DNA from: an uncultured Gammaproteobacteria bacterium
GTDB taxonomy: Bacteria; Pseudomonadota; Gammaproteobacteria; PS1; Pseudothioglobaceae
Reading direction: 5' to 3'
Assembly: GCA_913057955.1 (NCBI GenBank)
Contig: CAJXOB010000002.1
Coordinates: 1 to 64,000, forward strand
Length of the DNA: 64,000 nt
A program made the translations under genes and the position numbers. Of this stretch, positions 36,270-45,605 are shown piece after piece. Every line of letters begins with the position of its first letter. Within the stretch, counting starts at the first letter, position 1. The notes beneath the pieces are model-generated. The model was given only the letters and a program-made list of their open reading frames with translations. It had not been told where the DNA came from and searched no databases.

Positions 36270-36381
36270 CTTATTGTTTTAATTGGTTTTAAAAACACTC
36301 TGTTTTCTTTTCTAATTTTTACAACGGCTCCGGCCAATGATAAAATTGTAAATAATTATTTAAATATTAAGTTGAAGCAAG

Positions 36382-37488
36382 ATGAGTGGATTAATTTTTC
36401 CTAATATAAATATTGAAAATCTTGATAGATGGGTGGGTGACTTGTCGCCTCTAGAGTGTATTGAGATTAAAGATGAAACTCACAATGTTAAGAGTTTTAC
36501 TTTTAAATCCAAGAAAGATGCTTGGTTTCAGTTTTTGCCAGGCCAGCATACAACTTTATTTTTAAATATAGATGGAATTGAGGTAATGAGAACTTATACC
36601 ATTGCTTCAAGTCCAACGCGACCACATACAATTACCATTACCAATAAACGAATGAAAGTTGGTGTCGTTACAAACTGGATGCATGATACTTTGAAGGTTG
36701 GTGATTGCATTGATGCGCTTAATATTGGAGGATCTTTTAGTGCTGCACTTGATCAGCCTAGGCGCAAAATGTTACTCATGTCAGGCGGAAGTGGAATTAC
36801 TCCTATGCTTTCCATGACAAGGTATTTTATTGATTTGTCTATAAATGTTGATTTAGTCTTTATCCATAATGCACAATCTCCTAAAGACCTGATTTCAAAA
36901 GAAGAGCTGGAGTTTTATGAGCTCCATCAATCTAACTTTAAAAGACATTTTATATGTGATACTCCAGATTCAACTTGGGAGGGGGAAAGTGGATTTTTGA
37001 GTTCTGAAATGCTTTTAGATCTTGTCCCTGATTTCATTGATAGAGAAATATATTGTTGTGGACCAGAGCCATATATGCTAAATGCACAAAAAATTTTAAA
37101 GTTAAGTGATTTTGATATGTCAGCATACCACCAAGAGAGTTTTGATATTGAGAGTTCAACCGCTCAAAGCAATATGGCAATTAATCTAGAATTGCCTGAG
37201 CATAAAGTTCCAAATAGTGGGATAAATGAATATAATGTCACCCTGTCGAAGAGCGGGAAAATAGTATCTTGCGGTAGTAATTCGAGTATATTAGTTTCAA
37301 TACAAAAACAAGGTATTACAGTTCCTTTTGCATGTTCTATGGGTTTATGCGGGACATGTCGAACCAAAATGTTAGAAGGTACAGTTGAGATGGATTCTCA
37401 GGGCGGGCTTTTAAAGTCCCATGAGGAAGAAGGATACATACTTACTTGTTGTTCTTATCCTACAAGTGACGTAGTTCTTGATTTATAG
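36382..37488 (+). CDS. GbcB-like reductase: flavin/NADH reductase with C-terminal [2Fe-2S] domain
   Basis: 368-residue electron-transfer protein. The FAD-binding barrel includes MRTYTIASSP near residues 72-81, the NAD(P)-binding domain has LMSGGSGITPMLSM near 132-145, and the C-terminal plant-type ferredoxin has CSMGLCGTCRTKM (near 314-326) and a final Cys in LTCCSYP. The layout is that of GbcB, the reductase of Rieske-type glycine betaine monooxygenase. No Rieske oxygenase (GbcA) is in the window, so the partner would be encoded elsewhere or be something else. It is 25 bases upstream of soxB on the same strand, suggesting joint expression with sarcosine oxidase. Confidence 0.82.
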   Translation: MSGLIFPNINIENLDRWVGDLSPLECIEIKDETHNVKSFTFKSKKDAWFQFLPGQHTTLFLNIDGIEVMRTYTIASSPTRPHTITITNKRMKVGVVTNWMHDTLKVGDCIDALNIGGSFSAALDQPRRKMLLMSGGSGITPMLSMTRYFIDLSINVDLVFIHNAQSPKDLISKEELEFYELHQSNFKRHFICDTPDSTWEGESGFLSSEMLLDLVPDFIDREIYCCGPEPYMLNAQKILKLSDFDMSAYHQESFDIESSTAQSNMAINLELPEHKVPNSGINEYNVTLSKSGKIVSCGSNSSILVSIQKQGITVPFACSMGLCGTCRTKMLEGTVEMDSQGGLLKSHEEEGYILTCCSYPTSDVVLDL

Positions 37489-37513
37489 TTTTATTGTTCG
37501 AGCTTAAATTATT

Positions 37514-38764
37514 ATGCAAAAAAAATATTCTTGGTATTCGTTATTAAAGGCTGGATTGGGTAATCAAGAATGGGATCAAGCAATCCCATTATCAAAGCCT
37601 AAGTCTAAGTACGATGTTATTATTATTGGCGGCGGCGGCCATGGCCTTGCAACAGCTTATTATTTGGCTAAGGAGTGTGGCATTACAAATGTTGCAGTTC
37701 TGGAAAAAGGCTATATTGGCGGCGGTAATACTGGCAGAAATACAACTATTATTCGTTCAAACTATTTAAGAGATGAGGCATCTAGTCTTTATGAGCACTC
37801 CATGAGACTCTGGGAGGGGCTTAGCGAAGACCTAAACTTTAATGTCATGTTTAGCCAGAGAGGTGTATACAACCTTGGACACACTCTTCAAGATATGAGA
37901 GATATTGAGAGAAGAGTAAACGCTAATGTGCTTAATGGTGTTGATGCTGTAGTGGTCGACCATAAAGAAATAAAGGAACAAATTCCAATTATTAATACCT
38001 CTAAAAATGCAAGGTATCCAATTATGGGAGCCTCTTTCCAGGCGCGTGCTGGTGTTGCGAGACATGATGGTGTTGCTTGGGGATTTGCTAGGGCTGCCTC
38101 AAATCTTGGTGTTGATATCATACAAAATTGTGAGGTTATTGATTTTGAGATTGATGGAGGGAGAATTAAAGGCGTTAAGACAACGCAAGGTGACATCATG
38201 GCAGATCGTGTTGGCTGTGTAAGCGCAGGGCACTCTTCAGTGGTAGCAAAAATGGCAGGATTAAGATTGCCAGTTGAAAGCCACCCTTTGCAAGCGTTTG
38301 TATCTGAAGCTATGAAACCAATTCTTCATACGGTAGTTATGTCTAACGCTGTTCATGGTTATGTAAGTCAGAGCGATAAGGGAGATTTAGTTATTGGTGC
38401 CGGTATCGATGGATACAACTCATATGCTCAAAGAGGTAGCGCGAAAATAGTAGAGCATTGCGCTGCCGCAATACTTGAACTATTTCCAATTTTTTCGAGA
38501 GTTCGAATGAACCGACAATGGGGTGGCATAGTTGATGTTTGTCCAGATGCTTGTCCAATTATTAGCCCAACAAAAGTTGAAGGGCTTTACTTTAACTGTG
38601 GCTGGGGTACTGGTGGCTTTAAAGCAACTCCAGGCTCTGGTAATGTTTTTGCACACACTATAGCTCAAGATAAACAACATGAGCTTGCAGTCCCGTTTCA
38701 TATCGATCGTTTTACAAGTGGCGCTCTTATCGATGAGCATGGCGCAGCAGGAGTTGCGCATTAG
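37514..38764 (+). CDS. soxB: sarcosine oxidase beta subunit
   Basis: 416-residue subunit carrying the non-covalent FAD where sarcosine is oxidised to glycine and formaldehyde equivalents, plus the covalent FMN that links to the alpha subunit. The FAD motif [18 protein letters not shown] is near residues 37-54; [15 protein letters not shown] near 180-194 contains H184, matching the FMN-linked histidine of heterotetrameric enzymes. The C-terminal [14 protein letters not shown] is typical. First of the order soxB-soxD-soxA-soxG. Confidence 0.95.
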   Translation: MQKKYSWYSLLKAGLGNQEWDQAIPLSKPKSKYDVIIIGGGGHGLATAYYLAKECGITNVAVLEKGYIGGGNTGRNTTIIRSNYLRDEASSLYEHSMRLWEGLSEDLNFNVMFSQRGVYNLGHTLQDMRDIERRVNANVLNGVDAVVVDHKEIKEQIPIINTSKNARYPIMGASFQARAGVARHDGVAWGFARAASNLGVDIIQNCEVIDFEIDGGRIKGVKTTQGDIMADRVGCVSAGHSSVVAKMAGLRLPVESHPLQAFVSEAMKPILHTVVMSNAVHGYVSQSDKGDLVIGAGIDGYNSYAQRGSAKIVEHCAAAILELFPIFSRVRMNRQWGGIVDVCPDACPIISPTKVEGLYFNCGWGTGGFKATPGSGNVFAHTIAQDKQHELAVPFHIDRFTSGALIDEHGAAGVAH

Positions 38765-38784
38765 TTTTTTATAAAGGTAATATT

Positions 38785-39069
38785 ATGTTTTTGATAGATT
38801 GTCCATATTGTAAAGAATCGAGAGATCAAAATGAATTCTCCCCTGCTGGAGAAGCTTTCATTGCTAGACCTCAGAACCCTGAAGAGCTAAGCGATGATGA
38901 GTGGGCTGATTACGTATTTTATCGCACTAATCATAAAGGAGATCATTGGGAGCAGTGGGTCCACACTAACGGTTGTCGAAAATACTTCTTAGTTAAAAGA
39001 TCTACGATTAGCCATGAAATTCTTGAAGTTGCGGCTTTTGGAGAGGTAACAAGTGAGAATAAATCATGA
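38785..39069 (+). CDS. soxD: sarcosine oxidase delta subunit
   Basis: 94-residue small subunit binding one zinc. The ligand cysteines and histidine are visible in DCPYCKE near residues 4-10 and HTNGCRKYF near 67-75; the aspartate-rich NPEELSDDEWADY segment is family-typical. AAAGG precedes the ATG. The stop overlaps soxA by 4 bases. Confidence 0.95.
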   Translation: MFLIDCPYCKESRDQNEFSPAGEAFIARPQNPEELSDDEWADYVFYRTNHKGDHWEQWVHTNGCRKYFLVKRSTISHEILEVAAFGEVTSENKS

Positions 39070-42000
39070 GATTAAGAAATCATAACAATGACCATATAGA
39101 CCAATCAGAATCATTAAGTTTTATATTTAATAATAGGTCCTACAAGGGATATAAGGGTGATACATTGGCTTCTGCACTAATAGCAAATGATGTTCTTTTC
39201 TTTGCTAGAAGCTTTAAATATGGTCGTAAGCGTGGTCTTATGGGTTCAGGCGTTGAAGAGCCTAACGCACTTGTTTCACTTGAAATTGGTGGGCGCTATA
39301 CTCCTAATTTAAAGGCAACTGAAGTGATGCTTTATGATGGCTTAAGTGCGGTGAGCTCTAGTAACCCTAATTCGATTGATTTTCGCGCTATTATTAAGCC
39401 TTTACATCGATTTATGCCTGCTGGTTTTTATTATAAAACGTTTATAAAACAAAAGGTTTGGGCATTGGTTGAAGACAGCCTAAGATCGCTTTCAGGTTTT
39501 TCAAAAGCTCCAACCGAAAAAGATGAAGATGTTTATGATCATATCTTCCATCATGCTGAAGTTCTTATTGTTGGGGGAGGCGTCGCAGGAATAACAGCTG
39601 CACTAGAAGTTCTTAATAACTCTAAAACAACAAGGGTTGTGTTAGTTGATGAGCGGGCTCATCTGGGTGGTGAGTTATTTAATGAATTTAAAAGTGATGA
39701 TTCAGCTATTAGTTGGCATCGTGGTAGCATTAATAAGCTGCTGGAATTTAAAAATGAAGCTAACAGTCGCTTGAAATTACTTTCCCGTTCTACCGCATAT
39801 GCTTGGTATGATCACAACTACATAGAAGTGTTGCAGACTAATGCTACAGGCGAGTCACTTTTTGCAGGAAGCACTCAGGGAGCTAGGAAAGTACTACATA
39901 AAATAAGAGCAAAGGAAGTTATATTGGCAACTGGTGCTCACGAGCGTCCTATGCTATTTGAAACAAACGATTTAGCAAATACTATGTTGAGTCAGTCTGT
40001 GAGACGTTATCTTAATGAGTTTGGTGTAATCTCAGGCAAAAATGTTATTTTGTATGGAAATAATGATAGTATTTATAGCACAGCAATTGATATTAAAAGT
40101 AATGAGATTAACTGTAAGGTTATAGATGTTAGGGCTTCTGGTAATGAGAGCGAAATTGTTTTAAAAGCGATAAAATCAGGCATCGAGGTCCTTCAAGGTT
40201 ATGCTGTATTAAAAGCACATGGTACAAATCTTGTAAAAGGTATCGAGATTTCTAAGGTTGAAATGCAAGGCAAGAAGTGGATGCTTATAGGCTCTTCAAA
40301 AAGACTTAATTGCGACTTGTTGGCTTCATCAGGGGGCTTTAACCCCGTGGTTCATCTTGATTGTCATTGCGGTGCAAAGACTTTTTTTGATGATGATTCT
40401 CAAGCATTTTTGCCACAAAAGGAACGAAAAAATAGACAAGTATGTGGCTCTGTTAGTGCGATCGGTTTTTGGAAGGATGCTGTAATTGATGCAAAAAATA
40501 AAGCCCAATTGACTCTTGTATCTTTAGGGGAAGTTAAAAAAGCCCAGCAAGGCGTTATGAGTGAAAATTACTTGGACTATTTCAATGCCAGTCAATTTTT
40601 TATGCCAATAGAAATTCTTAATAGGCCAAAAGTGTTTATTGATATGCAAAATGACGTCACTACTTTGGATGTTGCTCTTGCAATAAGAGAAGGGTATCGT
40701 TCGATTGAACATATTAAGCGCTACACGGCAATGGGGTTTGGAACTGATCAAGGCAAAACTGGTAACATTAATGGTATTGCTGTTGCAGCTGAGTTTCTTG
40801 ATGTACCCTTGTCTGAAGTAGGAACAACTACATTTCGCCCAGCCTATACTGGGGTTGATTTTGGTGCTATGGCAGGTAGGGAAGTGGGAGGTTTTTTTGA
40901 TCCTCAAAGGTATACAGCAATCCATGATTCTCATATAGACAGTGGAGCTGAGTTTGAGGTTGTTGGTCAGTGGTATCGACCATGGTATTATCCAAAGAGT
41001 GGAGAGGATATGCATCAGGCAGTTAACAGAGAGTGCCTTGCAGTTAGAACTTCTCTTGGAATGATGGATGCATCGACTCTTGGAAAAATTGATGTTCAGG
41101 GAGGCGATGCTAGAGAATTTTTATCGAGAGTTTACACCAATGCTTGGATGAAGCTTGCGCCAGGAAGTTGTCGTTATGGCCTTATGTGTAATGAAAAAGG
41201 AATGATCATTGATGATGGTGTATCAACCTGTATCAATGACAATCATTTTATTATGACTACTACAACTGGAGGCGCTGCAAGCGTTTACACCACTTTAGAG
41301 ATGTGGCTTCAAACTGAATGGGATGATTTAGATGTCCACCTTAGTAGTGTTACAGATCAATTTGCAACTGTCGCAGTTGTGGGTCCAAATGCCCGTAATT
41401 TGATGAAAGTTTTGTGTCAAGACGTTGATTTTGAGCGTGATAATTTTAAATTTATGCAGTGGCGACCTGGAACAGTATGCGGTGTAGACGCAAGGATTAT
41501 GAGAATTAGTTTTTCCGGTGAACTTGCCTATGAAATTAATGTGGAAGCTAATTATGGTCGCTATATTTGGGATGAAGTAGCTCTGGCTGGAAAGCAATGG
41601 AATATAACGCCTTATGGCACTGAATCAATGCATGTTCTTCGTGCTGAGAAGGGCTATATTATTGTTGGACAAGATACTGATGGTTCGATGACGCCAATGG
41701 ATGTCAATATGAATTGGATCCTTGCAAAAGACAAGCCCTTTTCTTATATTGGTCGTCGTTCTTTTAGTATTTCTGCACTAAATTCTAAAGATCGTTTTCA
41801 ACTAGTAGGTCTTTTAACTAAGGATGAGGGAGTTGTTCTCCCTGAGGGCTCGCATATAATTAACAATAATAGAAGCTCTATAGGTTATATTACCTCAAGT
41901 TATTACAGCCCTATTCTTGGAAGATCAATTGCAATGGCTCAGCTTAAGGGAGGCCTGTCAAAAATGAGTGAAACAGTATTAGTCAAGATTGTTCAAGAAA

Positions 42001-42086
42001 AACAAGGCCTAAAGGAAATCCCTTGTGAAGTCTCTAGTAGTGTCTTTTATGATATTCAAGGAGAAAAGGTGGATGGCAATGACTAA
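39066..42086 (+). CDS. soxA: sarcosine oxidase alpha subunit
   Basis: 1006-residue subunit binding NAD and THF. The order is an N-terminal ferredoxin-like domain (about 15-100, with GDTLASALIANDV), a pyridine-nucleotide oxidoreductase-type domain (about 165-480, with VLIVGGGVAGITAALEVL), a linker domain, then GcvT folate-binding domains (about 610-890 and 900-1000, with ISFSGELAYEINV). It channels the methylene group from sarcosine onto THF to give 5,10-methylene-THF. It starts in an ATGA overlap with soxD. Together with the creatinase and glycine cleavage genes it completes demethylation to glycine and C1 units. Confidence 0.95.
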   Translation: MRLRNHNNDHIDQSESLSFIFNNRSYKGYKGDTLASALIANDVLFFARSFKYGRKRGLMGSGVEEPNALVSLEIGGRYTPNLKATEVMLYDGLSAVSSSNPNSIDFRAIIKPLHRFMPAGFYYKTFIKQKVWALVEDSLRSLSGFSKAPTEKDEDVYDHIFHHAEVLIVGGGVAGITAALEVLNNSKTTRVVLVDERAHLGGELFNEFKSDDSAISWHRGSINKLLEFKNEANSRLKLLSRSTAYAWYDHNYIEVLQTNATGESLFAGSTQGARKVLHKIRAKEVILATGAHERPMLFETNDLANTMLSQSVRRYLNEFGVISGKNVILYGNNDSIYSTAIDIKSNEINCKVIDVRASGNESEIVLKAIKSGIEVLQGYAVLKAHGTNLVKGIEISKVEMQGKKWMLIGSSKRLNCDLLASSGGFNPVVHLDCHCGAKTFFDDDSQAFLPQKERKNRQVCGSVSAIGFWKDAVIDAKNKAQLTLVSLGEVKKAQQGVMSENYLDYFNASQFFMPIEILNRPKVFIDMQNDVTTLDVALAIREGYRSIEHIKRYTAMGFGTDQGKTGNINGIAVAAEFLDVPLSEVGTTTFRPAYTGVDFGAMAGREVGGFFDPQRYTAIHDSHIDSGAEFEVVGQWYRPWYYPKSGEDMHQAVNRECLAVRTSLGMMDASTLGKIDVQGGDAREFLSRVYTNAWMKLAPGSCRYGLMCNEKGMIIDDGVSTCINDNHFIMTTTTGGAASVYTTLEMWLQTEWDDLDVHLSSVTDQFATVAVVGPNARNLMKVLCQDVDFERDNFKFMQWRPGTVCGVDARIMRISFSGELAYEINVEANYGRYIWDEVALAGKQWNITPYGTESMHVLRAEKGYIIVGQDTDGSMTPMDVNMNWILAKDKPFSYIGRRSFSISALNSKDRFQLVGLLTKDEGVVLPEGSHIINNNRSSIGYITSSYYSPILGRSIAMAQLKGGLSKMSETVLVKIVQEKQGLKEIPCEVSSSVFYDIQGEKVDGND

Positions 42087-42669
42087 TCCCATCACAGTAG
42101 AAAATAGTATGCCAGAATTTAGATCAATATTCAGTTCTCTTATCGATGAGGATGGATATTTGATAAACCAGGAACATCTTAATTGCCGTGAAATTACAGG
42201 TAAATCTTTACTGGTATTAAGGACATCTAAAGATTCTAAAAAAAATAATAAAGCTGCAAAAGAGTTTTTTAACATTCAGTTGCCAAGTTCTCTTGGCATA
42301 AGTACTGGAGAAAATGATGCTAAATGTTTTTGGATAAGCCCTGACGAGTTTTGGTTGCTCAATAACCAGCAAGATAAAGAAAACTTGGTGGGCAAGATTA
42401 AATTACTTCCTGAAGGGCTGTCAATGACAGATAATTCAGCTGCTTATGGTATTCTTGAGTTTACTGGTGAGAATACAGATAATCTATTGGCTAGATGGAT
42501 GAGTTATGACTTGAGTGGCTCTCTTAAAGAAGGAAAAGTGATCTCAACAACTTTTGGGCAGGCACCTGTATTTGTTTATCGTGAGAATCAAAAACTTTTA
42601 ATGATGGTTAGGCATTCATTTTCGCATTATGTTGTTGGATTGTTTCAGGATAGTGCAAAAAGAATCTAA
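42079..42669 (+). CDS. soxG: sarcosine oxidase gamma subunit
   Basis: 196 residues from the ATG at 42079, which has AGGTGG 6 bases upstream and overlaps the soxA stop by 8 bases; an in-frame ATG at 42025 would need a 60-base overlap and is unlikely. The gamma subunit is structural, with a GcvT-like fold, seen here in FWISPDEFWLL and AAYGILEFTGENTDNLLARWMSYDL. It completes soxBDAG. Confidence 0.9.
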   Translation: MTNPITVENSMPEFRSIFSSLIDEDGYLINQEHLNCREITGKSLLVLRTSKDSKKNNKAAKEFFNIQLPSSLGISTGENDAKCFWISPDEFWLLNNQQDKENLVGKIKLLPEGLSMTDNSAAYGILEFTGENTDNLLARWMSYDLSGSLKEGKVISTTFGQAPVFVYRENQKLLMMVRHSFSHYVVGLFQDSAKRI

Positions 42670-42695
42670 GCCTTAATATTGGTAAGGTATTAATT

Positions 42696-43280
42696 ATGGA
42701 CAAGGTTAACTTTATAAACATGGAGGACGGCACTGCTGATGAGTATGCTTTTCTTGATGCTCTAGAAGATGAATATAAGGCAGATCTTCCAAAACGCTTG
42801 ATTTCTGCTTTAAGAAATCTAAATGCCAGCCTTTCTGGCTATCAAATTAGTCGACTTGAGCACTCTTTGCAGGGGGCTACTAGAGCGTATCATGCTAAAG
42901 AAAGCATAGAAATGATTATGGCTATTTTATTTCACGACATTGGTGATGAGTTAGCCCCCTATTCTCATTCTGAAATGGCTGCATCGCTGCTTCGACCATT
43001 TGTCTCTGAAAAATTTTATTGGATTATTAAACATCATGGCGCTTTTCAAATGTATTACTATGCTCACCATACTGGAGGAGATAGAGATGCAAGAGAAGTT
43101 TTTGCAGATAGTCCATGGTATGAGGATGCAATTCAATTTTGCCACCAATATGACCAAAACTGCTTTGACCCTGAGTATGACTCTAAGCCTTTAGAGTTTT
43201 TTGTTCCTATGATTAATGAGTTTTTTGCTCGGCCAAGAGTGGATGACCCGGAAGAGCTTGCAAAATATGGAAAGAGATAA
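42696..43280 (+). CDS. HD-domain protein resembling PhnZ/TmpB-type diiron oxygenases
   Basis: 194-residue HD-fold protein. The pattern RLEHSLQGA (H56), ILFHDIGDE (H80, D81), YSHSEMAASLL (H91), IIKHHGAFQ (H113/H114) and a late aspartate (D153 or D158) matches the metal-ligand order of mixed-valent diiron oxygenases such as PhnZ and TmpB, which cleave hydroxy-phosphonates; TmpB releases glycine betaine. The PhnZ lysine that holds the phosphonate appears replaced by glutamine (Q118), so the substrate may differ, or the protein may be an ordinary HD hydrolase. It lies 26 bases after soxG in the same direction, so it probably serves the same pathway. Confidence 0.65.
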   Translation: MDKVNFINMEDGTADEYAFLDALEDEYKADLPKRLISALRNLNASLSGYQISRLEHSLQGATRAYHAKESIEMIMAILFHDIGDELAPYSHSEMAASLLRPFVSEKFYWIIKHHGAFQMYYYAHHTGGDRDAREVFADSPWYEDAIQFCHQYDQNCFDPEYDSKPLEFFVPMINEFFARPRVDDPEELAKYGKR

Positions 43281-43306
43281 TTTTTAAATTTATAGAGGAT
43301 GTAATA

Positions 43307-43819
43307 GTGACTAATTTTTTTCTTAAACTTCCAACCCGGCAGATACATTTAATTATTTTTTTACTTGTTGGTTCGCTTCTTGGCTATGCAGCTTATAGTA
43401 TTAAAGTTCTTGGGCTTGAGGCTTGCACACTATGCATAACCCAACAGTTTTTTTATTGCATGATTGGTGTTAGTTCATTTGTAGCTTTTTTGCATAGACC
43501 GAGTATTCGAATCAGTAAATTATATTCATTCTTTATAGCCATTTTTGCTATCGCAGGAGCATGGATCTCTGCTCGTCAAGTTTGGCTGCAAGGACTTCCT
43601 GAAGATGAAGTTCCATTGTGCGGTCCTCCACTTGAGTATATTATTGATGTGTTTCCATTTGCTGATGTTTTGAATGCGTTATTTATGGGCGATGGAAATT
43701 GTGCTGAAATTCCATGGCAATTTTTAGGTATGAGTATGGCTGGCTGGTCCTTAATCTGGTTTATAGTAATTATCTCTCTGAGCCTATTTGCCTTATTAAA
43801 AAATTATTTTTCTAATTAA
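43307..43819 (+). CDS. dsbB: disulfide bond formation protein B
   Basis: 170-residue inner-membrane protein with four hydrophobic segments that reoxidises DsbA using quinone. The first redox pair is in ACTLCITQ near residues 39-46; the second periplasmic pair is the cysteines of VPLCGPP (near 101) and GNCAEI (near 127). The start codon is GTG at 43307 with AGAGGA upstream. It lies after the HD-protein gene with a 26-base gap but looks unrelated in function. Confidence 0.92.
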   Translation: MTNFFLKLPTRQIHLIIFLLVGSLLGYAAYSIKVLGLEACTLCITQQFFYCMIGVSSFVAFLHRPSIRISKLYSFFIAIFAIAGAWISARQVWLQGLPEDEVPLCGPPLEYIIDVFPFADVLNALFMGDGNCAEIPWQFLGMSMAGWSLIWFIVIISLSLFALLKNYFSN

Positions 43820-43903
43820 AATTCAAAATTAATTCACAATTTCCAAAATAATTATTTCTGTGGTAAGATAATATTTCAATAATAAACTGAAGTATTTTTA
43901 TAT

Positions 43904-45064
43904 TTGACTGATTTTAAAAAAACAGTTGACAAGCTATTTAATTCCGTTGATATTCAAATCAATGGAACCCGCTCTTGGGATCCACAAATTAACAATGATT
44001 TATTCTATGCACGTGTTCTCAGTGGGGGGTCTTTGGCGCTTGGTGAGAGCTATATGGATGGATGGTGGGATTGTAAGTCATTAGATCAATTTGGAGATAA
44101 GTTACTGAGTGGTCGAATAGATAAACAAGTCAAAACAACTACCCCCTATTTTTTAATGAATGTAGCAAAAGCCTTCCTGTTCAATGCTCAAACAAAAAAA
44201 AGATCATATATAGTCGGAAGAGAACATTATGATATCGGCAACGATTTATTTTCATTAATGCTTGATGAGAAAATGAATTATTCTTGTGGATATTGGAGGA
44301 AAGCAAAGAATCTGGAACAAGCTCAAATCAATAAGTTAGATTTAATTTGCAGAAAACTCCACCTCAAGCCTGGGATGAATGTTCTGGAGATTGGTTGTGG
44401 GTGGGGCAGTTTTGCGAAATATGCTGCTGAAAATTACGGGGTAAGTTTTCATGGCGTGACCATATCAAAGGAACAAGTAAGTTATGCAAAAAAATCTTGC
44501 GAAGGACTTGATGTATCATTCGAATTAAAAGATTACCGTGAACTCAATAAGAAATATGATTGTATAGTTTCAATAGGGATGTTCGAGCATGTTGGCTATA
44601 AAAACTATAGAAATTACATGGAAGTTGTAAATAGGTGCTTAAAGGATGACGGTTTATTTTTATTGCACACTATTGGAAGAAACAACCCGGGGCGTGCTAC
44701 AGACCCATGGATTAATAAGTATATTTTTCCAAATGGCATGACTCCATCTTCGAGTCAAATTTGCGAATCCATTGAAGGTTTGTTTGTTATTGAGGATTGG
44801 CATAATTTTGGCCAAGATTACGACGCAACTTTAATGGCATGGCATGAAAATTTTCAAAAAAACTTCGATTTATTAACTGATACATATGATGAAAGATTTA
44901 AGAGAATGTGGGAGTACTATTTGCTAATGTGTGCTGCCGCTTTTCGCTCTAGAAAAAATCATTTGTGGCAGTTTGTGGTCTCAAAAAAAGGCTTAAAAGG
45001 TGGCTATAACTACAAAAATAATTCTAGATTTAGCGACCAAAAAGACCCTCTATCATTGCAATAG
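43904..45064 (+). CDS. cfa: cyclopropane-fatty-acyl-phospholipid synthase
   Basis: 386-residue SAM-dependent enzyme adding a methylene group across double bonds of membrane lipid acyl chains. An N-terminal lipid-binding domain (GESYMDGWWDCKSLDQF near 47-63) precedes GREHYDIGNDLFSLML and the SAM motif VLEIGCGWGSFAKYAAENYG near 161-180; GMFEHVGYKNY and the C-terminal RMWEYYLLMCAAAFRSR are typical. The start is TTG. Its last 35 bases overlap the convergent thiE gene. Confidence 0.93.
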   Translation: MTDFKKTVDKLFNSVDIQINGTRSWDPQINNDLFYARVLSGGSLALGESYMDGWWDCKSLDQFGDKLLSGRIDKQVKTTTPYFLMNVAKAFLFNAQTKKRSYIVGREHYDIGNDLFSLMLDEKMNYSCGYWRKAKNLEQAQINKLDLICRKLHLKPGMNVLEIGCGWGSFAKYAAENYGVSFHGVTISKEQVSYAKKSCEGLDVSFELKDYRELNKKYDCIVSIGMFEHVGYKNYRNYMEVVNRCLKDDGLFLLHTIGRNNPGRATDPWINKYIFPNGMTPSSSQICESIEGLFVIEDWHNFGQDYDATLMAWHENFQKNFDLLTDTYDERFKRMWEYYLLMCAAAFRSRKNHLWQFVVSKKGLKGGYNYKNNSRFSDQKDPLSLQ

Positions 45065-45602
45065 AGTTGCAGCCTGCATCTAATGCACTTTGTTGATTAT
45101 CAAAAGTAATTCCACCTATGCCAACAATAGGGATATTAATTTTTTTTCGGATATTTTGAATTGTTGATAGAGAGCAACTGGCAGCATTTGGCTTAGTAGT
45201 AGATTTAAAAATAGCCCCTAAAGCAATATAATCTGCTCCATTTTTTTCAGCTTCTACAGCAAGTTCAAGATTATTATAGCAGGAGACCCCAATAATAAAT
45301 TTCTCGCCAAGTTGGCTTCTTGCAGAATTTACATCGACATCATTTTGACCTAAGTGAACTCCGTCAGCACTAATTTTCTTGCAAAGGTTGACATCATCAT
45401 TGACTATAAATAAAGTATTATGTTGTAGACATAGCTCTAGCAACTGTGTTGCCTCATCTAGCTTACGTTTTTCATCTTGATTTTTACGGCGGTATTGGAG
45501 AATATTTACTTTATGTTTTTTAATTGCACTCTCAATAAGGCTGATATTCAGGTCTTTGTCTGGGGTAATTCCGTACAGACCTTTTATTCTTTGATTTAAC
45601 AT
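45030..45602 (-). CDS. thiE: thiamine-phosphate synthase
   Basis: 190 residues from the ATG at 45602. ThiE joins the thiazole and pyrimidine phosphates into thiamine phosphate. GLYGITPDKDLN at the start, FIVNDDVNLCKKISADGVHLGQND, GVSCYNNLELA, DYIALGAIFKSTTKP and VGIGGI are the family's phosphate- and pyrophosphate-binding segments. A longer start at 45635 would overlap lptC and is not favoured. The start codon is only 3 bases from that of the divergent lptC, so each gene's promoter must lie inside the other. The 3' end overlaps cfa by 35 bases. Confidence 0.9.
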   Translation of the reverse strand: MLNQRIKGLYGITPDKDLNISLIESAIKKHKVNILQYRRKNQDEKRKLDEATQLLELCLQHNTLFIVNDDVNLCKKISADGVHLGQNDVDVNSARSQLGEKFIIGVSCYNNLELAVEAEKNGADYIALGAIFKSTTKPNAASCSLSTIQNIRKKINIPIVGIGGITFDNQQSALDAGCNSIAMIEGLFGR

Positions 45603-45605
45603 ATC

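Noticed and set aside
40524..41015. 163-residue open frame on the minus strand
   Set aside because: Fully antisense to soxA. Its composition reflects complementary codons and nothing supports translation.
42025..42078. N-terminal extension of soxG
   Set aside because: The longer start would overlap soxA by about 60 bases and lacks a ribosome site; the ATG at 42079 has AGGTGG at good spacing.
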